A stretch of DNA of 64,000 nt, from assembly GCA_016703605.1 (NCBI GenBank), contig JADJBU010000026.1, positions 248,001-312,000 of the forward strand, given 5' to 3'. Below are positions 26,748 to 35,956 of this stretch, in pieces. Each line of letters opens with the position of its first letter. The stretch's first letter is position 1. Source of the DNA: Candidatus Villigracilis adiacens. GTDB lineage: Bacteria; Chloroflexota; Anaerolineae; Anaerolineales; Villigracilaceae. Below the pieces are notes generated by a model. It saw nothing but the letters and a program-made list of their open reading frames with translations. It had not been told where the DNA came from and ran no database searches. A program made the position numbers and the translations under genes.

Positions 26748-28052
26748 TCAGCGTCTTGAATGCGGGTCTTGAGACTTGCCGGTCATGAAGATCTCAGCCC
26801 CGAGTTTGTAGCCCGCCGTCTCGAGCCGCGGCGTGAAGATGGGACGAATGCCCGTGGGCTTCAACTCGCCGAGGACTTTGCCGTCCTCCGTCACGCCGGT
26901 CTGGCTGAATTTGAAGATGTCGGTCAGGACGACGACATCCCCCTCCATGCCTGCCACTTCGGTGATGGCGGTCACTTTGCGCTTTCCGTCCTTGAGGCGG
27001 GTTTGCTGGATGATGAGGTCGATGGCGGAGGAAATTTGCTGGCGCACCACCTTGAGGGGCAGGTCCATGCCCGCCATGAGAACCAGAGTCTCGAGCCTTG
27101 AGATGGCATCGCGCGGGTTGTTGGCGTGGACGGTGGTCAGCGAACCGTCGTGCCCGGTATTCATTGCCTGGAGCATGTCGAGCGCTTCGCCGCCGCGCAC
27201 TTCGCCCACCACGATCCGGTCGGGGCGCATTCGCAGCGAATTCCGCACAAGGTCGCGGATGGTGACGGCATTCAGCCCCTCGGTATTGGCGGGCTTCGTC
27301 TCCATGCGCATGACATGTTCCTGCTGCAACTGCAATTCAGCGGCGTCTTCGATGGTGATGATGCGCTCGTCCTCGGGGATGAAGCCGGAGACGACATTCA
27401 GAAGCGTGGTTTTTCCGGAGCCGGTCCCGCCGGAGATGATGATATTGAAACGCGCCTTGACGCAGGCTCCCAGAAACTCTGCCATATGCGCGGTGACCGA
27501 TCCGAACTTGATCAGGTCTTCGACGCCGAGTTTATCCTTGGAAAATTTACGAATGGTGATCGAGGGTCCATCGATGGCGACGGGGCGCACAACGGCATTG
27601 ACGCGCGAGCCGTCGGGCAGGCGGGCGTCGACCGTGGGCGAGTCGAAATCGACGTGACGCCCCAGGGGCATGATGATCCGGTCGATGATCCGCAGGACGT
27701 GATCGTCATCGTCGAAGGCGGTTTCGCTTTTTACCAATTGCCCCTTTTTTTCGACGAAGACCCGCTTGGGTCCGTTGACCATGATCTCGGAAATATCCGG
27801 ATCGTCCAACAGGGGCTGGATGGGGCCGTACCCAAGCAGGTCGTTGAACACCTGCCGGAAGATGTCCTTCTTCAGGTCTTCGGGGAGGCTCAACTGGGTC
27901 GACTCGAATGCCTTTCCGATATTCTGCTGGATGAAGGCGCTTCGTTTGGAGGCTTCGATCCCTTCGGTTTCCAATGCTCTCAGAAGGGCATCGGCAAGGT
28001 ATTTTTTTAGCCGGATGAGGTCCTGTCCCGTCAGGCGCTGCGGGGCGTTCAT
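26748..28052 (-). CDS. cpaF: CpaF/TadA-type type IV pilus (Tad) ATPase
   Basis: 434 residues. N-terminal helical domain, then the secretion ATPase core: Walker A GGTGSGKTT, Asp box ITIEDAAELQL, Walker B region RPDRIVVGEVRGGEA and His box TGHDGSLTTVHANN. It would drive assembly of Flp/Tad pili or a related secretion machine. Its ATG overlaps the stop of the small gene before it, and a CpaE-like gene precedes that; no TadB/C, pilin or secretin genes are in the window. Confidence 0.92.
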   Translation of the reverse strand: MNAPQRLTGQDLIRLKKYLADALLRALETEGIEASKRSAFIQQNIGKAFESTQLSLPEDLKKDIFRQVFNDLLGYGPIQPLLDDPDISEIMVNGPKRVFVEKKGQLVKSETAFDDDDHVLRIIDRIIMPLGRHVDFDSPTVDARLPDGSRVNAVVRPVAIDGPSITIRKFSKDKLGVEDLIKFGSVTAHMAEFLGACVKARFNIIISGGTGSGKTTLLNVVSGFIPEDERIITIEDAAELQLQQEHVMRMETKPANTEGLNAVTIRDLVRNSLRMRPDRIVVGEVRGGEALDMLQAMNTGHDGSLTTVHANNPRDAISRLETLVLMAGMDLPLKVVRQQISSAIDLIIQQTRLKDGKRKVTAITEVAGMEGDVVVLTDIFKFSQTGVTEDGKVLGELKPTGIRPIFTPRLETAGYKLGAEIFMTGKSQDPHSRR

Positions 28053-28348
28053 GAATTCGAATTCCCGGTCTGTTCATCCGCAAGCGGCATGATCCAGACA
28101 ATCTGCTCCTTCTGCACCACCATGAATGGTCCGGAAAATATCACTTCGCCTGCCGGGCTGGATACGGTCGCGTCGGTGACGGCAAGAAAACGCTCGTCGT
28201 TTTCCAGTTCGTCCTTCAAGCGTTCGTTCTGCCGCACATGGACAAAACCGCGCACCAGGCCGGAAGCCGTCTGTATCACCGAGGGGACGGGTACCTTCTG
28301 GATGACGTTGGTGAAGTACTTGCCTTTTTCATCGTATTCGATTGTCAT
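28049..28348 (-). CDS. Conserved small protein in Tad locus, unrecognised
   Basis: 99 residues, mixed beta-strand pattern, no signal or membrane segment. Wedged between the CpaE- and CpaF-like genes, with its stop overlapping the cpaF ATG (ATGA), so clearly part of the operon. The segment RGFVHVRQNERLKDELENDE and the repeated strand pattern look like a small regulatory or adaptor fold. No function is claimed. Confidence 0.75.
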   Translation of the reverse strand: MTIEYDEKGKYFTNVIQKVPVPSVIQTASGLVRGFVHVRQNERLKDELENDERFLAVTDATVSSPAGEVIFSGPFMVVQKEQIVWIMPLADEQTGNSNS

Positions 28349-28375
28349 GTCATTCTCCCGCCGCCTTAAGAGACT

Positions 28376-29527
28376 TCACCCCCCGCGTAGTTTACGGGCA
28401 AGGGCTGTCATCTCCCTGGCGGAGTCTTGAAATATGATGGATGCGCTGTCGTTCGGGAATTTTAACGTATAAGGGCGGTGCTGGCTGTTTGCAAAAGCGA
28501 AATTTGTATCAAGATAGGGAATCGCCAGGTTGACCCGTATGCCGAGCAGGTTTTCCGCCTCGCGTTTGCTCAGCCCCTCCAACCCGGAATGACGGTTGAG
28601 GACGGTATACAGGTTTTTCTCACCGACCCCCTTGGATTGCAGATAATCCAGGATGGTTCCCGTCAGGGATATGGTGCTGACATCGGTGCTGATGAGCAGG
28701 GTCACAAGGTCGGCATGTTGAATCAACGGGAGGGTAATCTTCGAAAGCGAACGCCCAATGTCAACGAGGACGTAGTCATAGGCGGCTTTCACGCCTGCGA
28801 CCAGGTCCCAGATGCGTTCGACGTTCAATTGATTGCTCAATTCGGGGTCGGGCGACCCAGCCAGGAGATGAAAGCGCCATAATTCGACCAGGGGCAGGGA
28901 GGTCTTCAGAAAATCGGGCGAGGTTTCCTGCGTGGAGCGTTCTGCCAGGGTGATGATATTCTCCATCCCGTCGTAGCCGATGATGGGGGCGATCGAACCA
29001 ATGGGAAAGACCAGGTCTGCAACGGCAACCCGCGCTTCGGGGTTTTGTTTCGCAATCTCCGCGCCCATGTTGGCGCAAAAGGATGAAGCGCCGGTTCCGC
29101 CCTTGGCGCTCAGGAAGACGATCATCAAGCCGCCTTTTTTCATCGCTTCGGCGGAAATGCCAAAGAAACGCCTGACGGCATCGCTCAAAAGGGAGACCGC
29201 CTGTCCCGATTTGGTGATGTACTCGTTGAAGCCCGCCTCCCGGCAGGATTTGACGCGGGCGGGATCGTGGTCGCTGCTTAGCGCCACCAGATGCAGTTGG
29301 GCGGTACGCGGATCGCGGTGGAGTTTGGAGGCGAGTTCCTCCCCCTTGAGATCGGATAATGCCGGGTCGATGACCGCCATATCGGGGCGGTCGCGCCAGG
29401 CAAGGATCAGTCCCTCCTTGCCGGAACCAGCCTGGAGGACGTCCAGGTCAAGTTCCTGCAATTTGCGGGCAATAAAATTTCGGCTTGCGGAGTCTGAATC
29501 GACAATAAGGATTTTCTTTTGAGGCAT
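28376..29527 (-). CDS. CpaE/TadZ-like protein: receiver domain plus ParA-type ATPase
   Basis: 383 residues. Receiver-like domain at 5-120 with Asp54 (MAVIDPALSD), then a MinD/ParA-type ATPase with deviant Walker A SAKGGTGASS at about 140-150 and switch region VLVDIGRSLSK. CpaE/TadZ proteins place the pilus machinery at the right cellular site. Precedes the small protein and cpaF in the same operon. Confidence 0.87.
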   Translation of the reverse strand: MPQKKILIVDSDSASRNFIARKLQELDLDVLQAGSGKEGLILAWRDRPDMAVIDPALSDLKGEELASKLHRDPRTAQLHLVALSSDHDPARVKSCREAGFNEYITKSGQAVSLLSDAVRRFFGISAEAMKKGGLMIVFLSAKGGTGASSFCANMGAEIAKQNPEARVAVADLVFPIGSIAPIIGYDGMENIITLAERSTQETSPDFLKTSLPLVELWRFHLLAGSPDPELSNQLNVERIWDLVAGVKAAYDYVLVDIGRSLSKITLPLIQHADLVTLLISTDVSTISLTGTILDYLQSKGVGEKNLYTVLNRHSGLEGLSKREAENLLGIRVNLAIPYLDTNFAFANSQHRPYTLKFPNDSASIIFQDSAREMTALARKLRGG

Positions 29528-29567
29528 GGCTTGTTTCCACGCGCATGCCCGTTTTCATGCGCAAGCG

Positions 29568-30263
29568 TCACGCTTCGATGGGGGGCATCAGGTATCCCAG
29601 CCCGGAGCGCGTGACAATATGGCGGGGGGTGTGGGCATCCTTCTCGAGTTTCTGGCGCAAGCGAGCGATGCTCACCCACAATATTTCCTTGTCATTCTTG
29701 TATTCAACGCCCCAGACGCTTGTCAGCAATTCCTCCGAGGTCAGGATCTTGCCGACGTTGTGCGCGAAATGAAGCAGGAGTCTGTATTCGGTGGCGGAAA
29801 GCGACACCGGGTTATCGGCGCGCCAGACTTCCGCCCGGGCAAAATCGATTCTCAGGTCTTCATGTGTAAAGAAGCGGACCTGGCTTGAATCTGAAGGAGG
29901 CTGCGCCCTGCGAAGGACGGCGCGGACCCGCGCCAGCAGTTCGGTGGCAGAGAAGGGCTTGACCAGGTAATCGTCGGCGCCGAGGTCGAGTCCGCGCACG
30001 CGGTCCTGCTCCTCGCCGCGCGCCGTCAGGATGACGATTGGCACGTTGGTGAATTCGCGCAAACGCTGGGTGGCGCCAAACCCGTCGAGGCGCGGCATCA
30101 TCACATCCATCAGGACCAGGTCGATCGGGCTGGCAGAGAAGACATCCAATGCCTGCATCCCGTCCTGGGCAGTCATCACCTCATACCCTTCAGAGTGCAG
30201 GTTCGCCTCCAGAAGGCGCAGGTACCGGGGTTCGTCGTCAACGATCAGAATACGCTTTGCCAT
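29568..30263 (-). CDS. OmpR-family response regulator
   Basis: 231 residues. Receiver with Asp53 (LVLMDVMMPRLDG) and Lys in DYLVKPFSA, then a winged-helix DNA-binding domain (SATEYRLLLHFAHNVGKILTSEELL). Follows two histidine kinase genes on the same strand, 31 bases after the second, which makes them the likely donors. Confidence 0.93.
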   Translation of the reverse strand: MAKRILIVDDEPRYLRLLEANLHSEGYEVMTAQDGMQALDVFSASPIDLVLMDVMMPRLDGFGATQRLREFTNVPIVILTARGEEQDRVRGLDLGADDYLVKPFSATELLARVRAVLRRAQPPSDSSQVRFFTHEDLRIDFARAEVWRADNPVSLSATEYRLLLHFAHNVGKILTSEELLTSVWGVEYKNDKEILWVSIARLRQKLEKDAHTPRHIVTRSGLGYLMPPIEA

Positions 30264-30294
30264 AACAACTCCTTGGGGGATCGATTGCCAGGAA

Positions 30295-31482
30295 TCAAAG
30301 CGTTGGGTCGGCGGGCAGTTCGATAAAGAAGGTCGTGCCGCGATCCAACACTGACTCTACCCAAATATTACCATGATGAGCCATAACAATTTGCTTGCAA
30401 ATATAAAGACCCAGCCCGGTTCCGGTCACTGTGCGTTCGCCGGGCACGCGGTAAAAGCGCTCGAACAGAAAGGGAATGAACTCTTCGGGAATGCCTTCGC
30501 CCTCATCGACAAAGGACAGGCGCACTCTTCCATTCACGGTTTTCGTGGCGACTGTGAGGCGCGACCCGGGCGCGTACTTGATGGCGTTGCTGAACAAATT
30601 CTCAAAGACCTGTGAAATCCGCACGCCATCTCCCAATACGGGGGGCACCGGCTCGAGTTGAAGGTCAACCTCCAGTTTGGGGTGATGCGTGCGCACCCGC
30701 GCCGTCACATCGCGCAGGAGCGCATCCAGCCGCAGCGGGGAAAATTTAAACTGGATCGTCTTGCTTTGCAGGCGCGCCGACTCGAGCATGTCTTCGATCA
30801 ACTTTGCGAGACGGTCGGTCTCCTCATCGATGATGGTCAGGAACTCGCGCTGGGTGGCTTCATCCCAGTTCGCGTCCTGCCTGAGCAGGCTGGTGCTGTA
30901 GCCTTTGATGAAGCCGAGCGGCGTGCGCAATTCGTGCGAGATGGTCGAAACAAAATCGTCCTGCAAACGCATCTGGCGCTGGACCGAGTCCAATTCGGCG
31001 CGCGCCTCCTGGAGTTCCTTGCGCTCGATCAAAGCGGACGCCCAAATGGCTTGAAGCGATGCCGTGTGGATGTGAAGTTCCGAATATTCCGGTCCGCCGA
31101 AACGTACATACAGCAATGCCCCGCGCAGGGTCGCCCCTACGTAAAGCGGAATGCCCAGCAGGTAGGTTTGCGACATGCGATCCCTGCCGGTCGTATCATC
31201 CAGCGGTCCATGGATGACCATGTGTTCGTTGGTGATGACATCGTTCGCCACGCTCTCGCCCCAGGCGGCATCGGCTTCGGCGGTCTTGCCGCGTCCCATG
31301 GCGCGGGCGTAGACAATGTCCAAGCCGCGCGTTTTACGGTCGCCCAGGTAGATGGCGACATTATCGAAAACGAAAAATCCGCGCATGGATAAAAACAAAA
31401 TATCCAGCGCAGACTTCAATTCCGGCTTCGATTGCACCTCCTGAAAAATGCGGTGGAGTTCGGAGAGCGTGTTTTTATCCAT
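30295..31482 (-). CDS. GAF-domain sensor histidine kinase
   Basis: 395 residues. A GAF-like domain (about 20-165), HisKA box ISHELRTPLGFIKGY and HATPase with NLFSNAIKYAPGS, DEGEGIPEEF and GTGLGLYICKQI. No membrane segment, so a cytoplasmic sensor. Three bases after the previous kinase gene and just before the OmpR-type regulator. Confidence 0.92.
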   Translation of the reverse strand: MDKNTLSELHRIFQEVQSKPELKSALDILFLSMRGFFVFDNVAIYLGDRKTRGLDIVYARAMGRGKTAEADAAWGESVANDVITNEHMVIHGPLDDTTGRDRMSQTYLLGIPLYVGATLRGALLYVRFGGPEYSELHIHTASLQAIWASALIERKELQEARAELDSVQRQMRLQDDFVSTISHELRTPLGFIKGYSTSLLRQDANWDEATQREFLTIIDEETDRLAKLIEDMLESARLQSKTIQFKFSPLRLDALLRDVTARVRTHHPKLEVDLQLEPVPPVLGDGVRISQVFENLFSNAIKYAPGSRLTVATKTVNGRVRLSFVDEGEGIPEEFIPFLFERFYRVPGERTVTGTGLGLYICKQIVMAHHGNIWVESVLDRGTTFFIELPADPTL

Positions 31483-31485
31483 CGG

Positions 31486-32508
31486 TCAATCGCGCATGGC
31501 GAGCAGCGGAAATTTGAAGGCGGCGCCCCTGCCCTCAATGGATTTCACGTCCAGAATCGAACCGTGGGCTTCGACGATCTGGCGCACCAGCGAAAGCCCC
31601 AGCCCCGTCCCGCCGTAGCGGCGCGTGGACGAACCGTCCAGTTGGTGGAACGGTTCGAATATCTCCTTGATGCGGTTGGCAGGAATGCCGACCCCCGTAT
31701 CCTGCACGGTCATTTGGACGAGGTTCTTTCCCTCCTCCTCAAGGGATACGGTGACGCTTCCGCCCGAGGGAGTGAATTTGATCCCGTTATCCAAAAGTTG
31801 ACCCACCACCCAGCCGATCTTCTCCCCATCCGCCTGCACAAGAGGGAGGTTTTCAGGCGCATTGATGATCATTTTCACGCCGCGGTCTTCCGCCTTTCGT
31901 ATGGCGCCCTTTGCCACCAGCGAAACCAGGCGGCGGATATCGACGCTTTCGAGTTTCATGCTCATTTCGCCGCGCGAGGCAAGCGAGAACATGATCAGGT
32001 CTTCGATCATATCCTCCAGTTTGCCGGTGGCGCGCTGGCTGACCGTCAACGCGTGGCGCTGTTCGTCTGTGACCTTGCCAAGCGATTCGGAGATGAGCAG
32101 TTCAATGTACCCCTTGATGTGCGTGAGCGGTGTGCGCAGTTCGTGCGAGATGTTGGAGACGAAATTCGCCTTCATCTGGCTCAGTTCGGAGAGCCGGTTC
32201 ATGGCTTCGTTCAGTTCAGCCGTCCGTTCGTGGACGCGCTGTTCGAGGTTGCGGTTTGCCGATTGCAAGGCGGTGCGCAGCTGGATGATCTGCTCGGTGA
32301 TGACCTGGTCGAGTTGTTCCTTTGTGATCAGATGCATCTCGATCAATGCCTGCCCGAGCAAAGCCTGCCCGCCCTTCTCTGCCGCGTCCTGCTGGTGAAC
32401 GAGGGCGCGAAACAGGTCGATGTCGGTGATCATCCCTTTTTGGACAAGGTATTCGCCCAGGCGGGGCACGAGCATTTCAGGGGATAATTTTGCAGGCTGT
32501 GTGTCCAT
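31486..32508 (-). CDS. Histidine kinase with GspE-N-like domain
   Basis: 340 residues. Residues about 10-75 resemble the N-terminal domain of GspE/PilB secretion ATPases (LGEYLVQKGMITDIDLFRAL ... LLGQALIEMHLITKEQLDQVI). A coiled coil (about 75-110), HisKA box ISHELRTPLTHIKGY and HATPase (GTGLGLSLVRQI) follow. Its sensor domain therefore comes from the pilus/secretion ATPase world, and cpaE/cpaF lie downstream in the same orientation, hinting that it monitors or steers the Tad machine (inference). Confidence 0.85.
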   Translation of the reverse strand: MDTQPAKLSPEMLVPRLGEYLVQKGMITDIDLFRALVHQQDAAEKGGQALLGQALIEMHLITKEQLDQVITEQIIQLRTALQSANRNLEQRVHERTAELNEAMNRLSELSQMKANFVSNISHELRTPLTHIKGYIELLISESLGKVTDEQRHALTVSQRATGKLEDMIEDLIMFSLASRGEMSMKLESVDIRRLVSLVAKGAIRKAEDRGVKMIINAPENLPLVQADGEKIGWVVGQLLDNGIKFTPSGGSVTVSLEEEGKNLVQMTVQDTGVGIPANRIKEIFEPFHQLDGSSTRRYGGTGLGLSLVRQIVEAHGSILDVKSIEGRGAAFKFPLLAMRD

Positions 32509-32523
32509 TTATCCAATCCGTTT

Positions 32524-34104
32524 CTACGGTAAAACCCATTCTCCGTCAATCATGACAGCAGACGGCGCAATTGTCAACAGGGATTCGGCGTCCATTGCAA
32601 ACGGGTCTTCGTCAAGGACGATCAGGTCGGCGTGGTAGTTTTCGGCGAGTTTGCCGAGGCGGTCTTCCGCGTTGGCGGCGTAGGCGGCGCCGAAGGTGTA
32701 GGCAGACAAGGCTTCGGCGAGGGTCAATTTCTGTTCGGGGTACCAGCCGTCGGCGGAGGGAGAGCCGTCGCTTCTTCGCCGGGTAATCGCGGCGTGCAAT
32801 CCCAAAAACGGGTTGGGCGATTCCACGGGGGCATCCGATCCAAAAGCAAGCGCCGCGCCGTAGTTAAGTTGAGTCCGCCAGGCGTAGGAAAGTTCGGCGC
32901 GTTTGCCCCAGTAACGATCCGCGGCAAACATATCGGAGGCGGCGTGGATGGGCTGCATGGATGCGATGACGTTGAGTTTTGCAAGGCGCGGCGCGTCGTC
33001 GGGATGGATGACCTGCACATGCTCGATGCGGTGACGCAGATGCGGCAAATGATTTTGGGTTTCATATTTGCGCAGCTGCTCGAAGGCATTCAGCACTTCA
33101 TGATTGGCTTTATCGCCAATGGCATGGACGGTCATACTCAAACCAACATCGGCGGCTTTGCGGGCGTGTTCAAAAAGTTCCTCGCCATCCATGTTGAGGA
33201 TGCCTTTGTTGCCCGGTTCGTTCTCATACGGTTCGAGCATCGCCGCCGTGCGCGGACCGAGCGCCCCATCCATGAAGGCTTTGACCGAGCCGATCCACAA
33301 CATTTCATTGCCAAAGCCGGTGCGCAAGCCGAGGTCATTCGCCTGCTCCACGCTTTCAACGGGAATGTTTTTGCACACGCGCAATTTTAATTTGCGCTGT
33401 GCCTGCAGGGATTGCAATGCCATGAAAGAATCGCGCCGGTCGAAATCATGGATGCCGGTGATGCCCATGCCCCACAGAACAGATTGGGCTTTGAGCATCG
33501 CCGCCTCGATCTCGCCGGGGGCTGGCTGCGGCACCGCGGCATGGACGGACGCCATGGCGGTTTCGAGCAAAATGCCGGTGGCTCTTCCGCTGGCGTCGCG
33601 TTGGATCGCGCCGTCTTTTGGGTCGGGAGTTTCATTTGTGATGTTCGCCAATTTCAATGCGGACGTGTTTGCCCATGCGGCATGAAGCGATTTGGCGGTG
33701 AGGTAGACGGGGTTGTTCGGCGCGATTGCATCGAGTTCGGCGGCGGTCGGGAAGTTCCCATCCCAATCGTTTTGCTGCCAGCCGTGACCCAGCACCCACT
33801 CGCCGGGTTTTGAGGTCCGCGCGCGCTCCCCCACCCGCCGCAGGCATTCTCCTTTGGTCTTTGTTTCGCAGTCCACTTTGGAAAGCCCCAGCGAATAATA
33901 TTGCATGTGAATATGCGCGTCGGTCAGCCCGGGCAGGATGGTCGCCCCTTTCATATCCTGTTTCTCAACCTTGCCGTGGGCGATGCTTTCGAGTCGGTCT
34001 TTGCCGCCCACAGCAATAATCCGCCCGCCTGCGATGAGAATCGCAGCAGCAAGCGGATTGGATGAATCGAGGGTGTGTATGCTGGCGTTATAGAGGAGTT
34101 TCAT
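32524..34104 (-). CDS. YtcJ-like metal-dependent amidohydrolase
   Basis: 526 residues. Metal motif TDAHIHMQYY near residue 60-70, a second histidine region HAIGDKANHEVL, then HRIEHVQVI, and a late Asp in GSDAPVESPNPF, in the order seen in YtcJ/Imm-type amidohydrolases. Probably hydrolyses cyclic or N-acyl amides; substrate unknown. Sits three bases after parB, an unexpected neighbour. Confidence 0.88.
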   Translation of the reverse strand: MKLLYNASIHTLDSSNPLAAAILIAGGRIIAVGGKDRLESIAHGKVEKQDMKGATILPGLTDAHIHMQYYSLGLSKVDCETKTKGECLRRVGERARTSKPGEWVLGHGWQQNDWDGNFPTAAELDAIAPNNPVYLTAKSLHAAWANTSALKLANITNETPDPKDGAIQRDASGRATGILLETAMASVHAAVPQPAPGEIEAAMLKAQSVLWGMGITGIHDFDRRDSFMALQSLQAQRKLKLRVCKNIPVESVEQANDLGLRTGFGNEMLWIGSVKAFMDGALGPRTAAMLEPYENEPGNKGILNMDGEELFEHARKAADVGLSMTVHAIGDKANHEVLNAFEQLRKYETQNHLPHLRHRIEHVQVIHPDDAPRLAKLNVIASMQPIHAASDMFAADRYWGKRAELSYAWRTQLNYGAALAFGSDAPVESPNPFLGLHAAITRRRSDGSPSADGWYPEQKLTLAEALSAYTFGAAYAANAEDRLGKLAENYHADLIVLDEDPFAMDAESLLTIAPSAVMIDGEWVLP

Positions 34105-34107
34105 GGT

Positions 34108-34968
34108 TCACGTCATCTTCTTCAACAGCGCGTCCAATTCCTCATTCGAGTAGTAATAGATCGTCACCGTTCCGCCATTTTTGCCGTGCTTGAGCGTGAC
34201 CTTGGTGCCGAGGCTGCGCTGGAGGCGTTTCTCCACATCGGAGGCATCGGCGTTATGGAATACTTTCTTAACCTTGACCGGTCGCTGCCCCGTCAACTTG
34301 CGGACGAGTTCCTCCGCCTGGCGCACGCTCAGCGACAGGTTCACCACGGTCTGCAAAGCCGAAACCTGCGCCTTTTGGGTCGAGAGTCCGAGCAGGGCGC
34401 GGGCGTGCCCCTCGGTGATCTTCTCGTCCACCAACGCCTGCTTGACCGCATCCGCGAGATTGGTCAGGCGCATGGTATTTGTCACCGCCACGCGGCTCTT
34501 GCCCACCCGCCGGGCAATCATCTCATGCGACAAGCCAAACTCCTCGGAAAGCTGGTGGTAGGCTTCGGCTTCCTCCATTGCGTTCAAGTCTGAACGCTGG
34601 ACGTTTTCGATCAGCGCGATCTCAAGCAGTTCCTGGTTGTTCGCCTGACGCGACACCACCGGCACGGTCTTCAAACCCGCCCGCTGCGAAGCCTGCCAGC
34701 GGCGTTCGCCCGCGATCAGGATAAAAGTCCCATCGTTCTTCGGCGAAACGATCAGCGGCTGGATGACCCCATGCTCCCGGATGGACGCCGCCAGGTCATC
34801 CAACTCCTCCTCTTTGAAATGCACGCGCGGCTGGCGCGGGTTGCGCTTGATATCTTCCACCGCCACCTGCTGAACCCCGCCCCCGCCTCCCTTCGCGGGC
34901 GGCACAGAAGACTTCCCGCCGGGGATGAGCGCATCCAAACCTTTGCCGAGACCTTTTCGTTGAGCCAT
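34108..34968 (-). CDS. parB: ParB/Spo0J chromosome-partition protein
   Basis: 286 residues. ParB N-terminal CTPase domain (RQPRVHFKEEELDDLAASI, IAGERRW), then ENVQRSDLNAMEEAEAY, a central HTH (GLSHEMIARRVGKSRVAV) and a C-terminal dimer domain. Same strand as and 217 bases after parA, the spacer being filled by a MITE. No TGTTTCACGTGAAACA-type parS site was found in the window by eye. Confidence 0.95.
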   Translation of the reverse strand: MAQRKGLGKGLDALIPGGKSSVPPAKGGGGGVQQVAVEDIKRNPRQPRVHFKEEELDDLAASIREHGVIQPLIVSPKNDGTFILIAGERRWQASQRAGLKTVPVVSRQANNQELLEIALIENVQRSDLNAMEEAEAYHQLSEEFGLSHEMIARRVGKSRVAVTNTMRLTNLADAVKQALVDEKITEGHARALLGLSTQKAQVSALQTVVNLSLSVRQAEELVRKLTGQRPVKVKKVFHNADASDVEKRLQRSLGTKVTLKHGKNGGTVTIYYYSNEELDALLKKMT

Positions 34969-35051
34969 GGTTTAACCTTTTTTTCCACCACAAAGGGCAC
35001 AAAGTACACAAAGGGTTTCCTTTGTGACCTTCGCGTACTTTGTGTTTAATT

Positions 35052-35183
35052 GTAACTACTCAGCCAATTCACTACCTCGCCTTGTCATTTCGAGTGGCGC
35101 GAGGCGCCACGAGAAATCTTTCTCAATATTGCGCAAGATTTCTCCTCGCTAGCGCTCGTCGAAATGATAGGCTGAGCAGTTAC
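35052..35183 (+). mobile_element. MITE-C copy 3, inserted at the parA stop codon
   Basis: Ends GTAACTACTCAG and CTGAGCAGTTAC. Flanking 8-mers GTTTAATT (35044-35051) and GTTTAGTT (35184-35191) match at 7 of 8. The right copy overlaps the parA stop codon at 35186-35188, so the insertion landed at the very end of parA and separates it from parB. Confidence 0.82.
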
Positions 35184-35185
35184 GT

Positions 35186-35956
35186 TTAGTTTCTGTCGCC
35201 TTTCAGCAATTCCTTCGCCAGCGCTTCATACGCCTCCGCGCCGGGCGAGTGAGGAGCATACTCCGAAATCGGCAAGCCATACGAAGGCGCCTCCGCCAGG
35301 CGGATGTTGCGCGGAATGATGCTTTTGAACACCTGGTTGGGAAAATGTTTGTTCACCTCGCGCACCACGTCCGACGAGAGATTCGTCCGGTTGTCGAACA
35401 TCGTCAGAATCACGCCGCGCACCCTCAGTTCCGGGAAAAGAGCCGAGCGCACGCGCTCAATGGTCTCGGTCAACTGCCCCAATCCCTCCAGCGCAAGATA
35501 TTCGCACTGCACCGGCACAATCACGCCGTCCACCGCCGCCATCAAACCGTTGACGGTCAACAAGCCGAGCGAGGGCGGGCAGTCGATCAATACATAATCG
35601 TAGCGTTTCGCCACCTTCAAGATCGCCTTGCGCAAACGTGACTCGCGCGCCAGTTCGTCCACCAGTTCCACCTCTGCGCCAGCCAAAGCCGGAGCGGAAG
35701 GCAGCAGCGACAACTGCAAACGCTCGTTCAATAAAATAAATGGAAAGATATCATCCTCGCCCAGCAGGGCATCATAGGTGCTGTTCTCCACATCGAGTTT
35801 ATCCACGCCCAAACAGGAGGTTGCATTTGCCTGCGGGTCGAGGTCCACCACCAGCACCTTCTGCCCCACCTTTGCCAGGTACGCCGCAAGGTTGATCGTG
35901 GATGTGGTCTTGCCCACGCCGCCTTTTTGATTCACCAGCGTATAGATTTTCGTCAA
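35186..35956 (-). CDS. parA: ParA/Soj chromosome-partition ATPase
   Basis: 256 residues starting at a TTG (35956) that has GGAGGT six bases before it and gives the family N-terminus TKIYTLVNQKGGVGKTTS. The longer frame upstream belongs to the sugar-kinase gene. Deviant Walker A KGGVGKTT, switch VLVVDLDPQANAT. The TTG overlaps the stop of the kinase gene (TTGA). Pairs with parB to segregate the chromosome origin region. Confidence 0.95.
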   Translation of the reverse strand: MTKIYTLVNQKGGVGKTTSTINLAAYLAKVGQKVLVVDLDPQANATSCLGVDKLDVENSTYDALLGEDDIFPFILLNERLQLSLLPSAPALAGAEVELVDELARESRLRKAILKVAKRYDYVLIDCPPSLGLLTVNGLMAAVDGVIVPVQCEYLALEGLGQLTETIERVRSALFPELRVRGVILTMFDNRTNLSSDVVREVNKHFPNQVFKSIIPRNIRLAEAPSYGLPISEYAPHSPGAEAYEALAKELLKGDRN

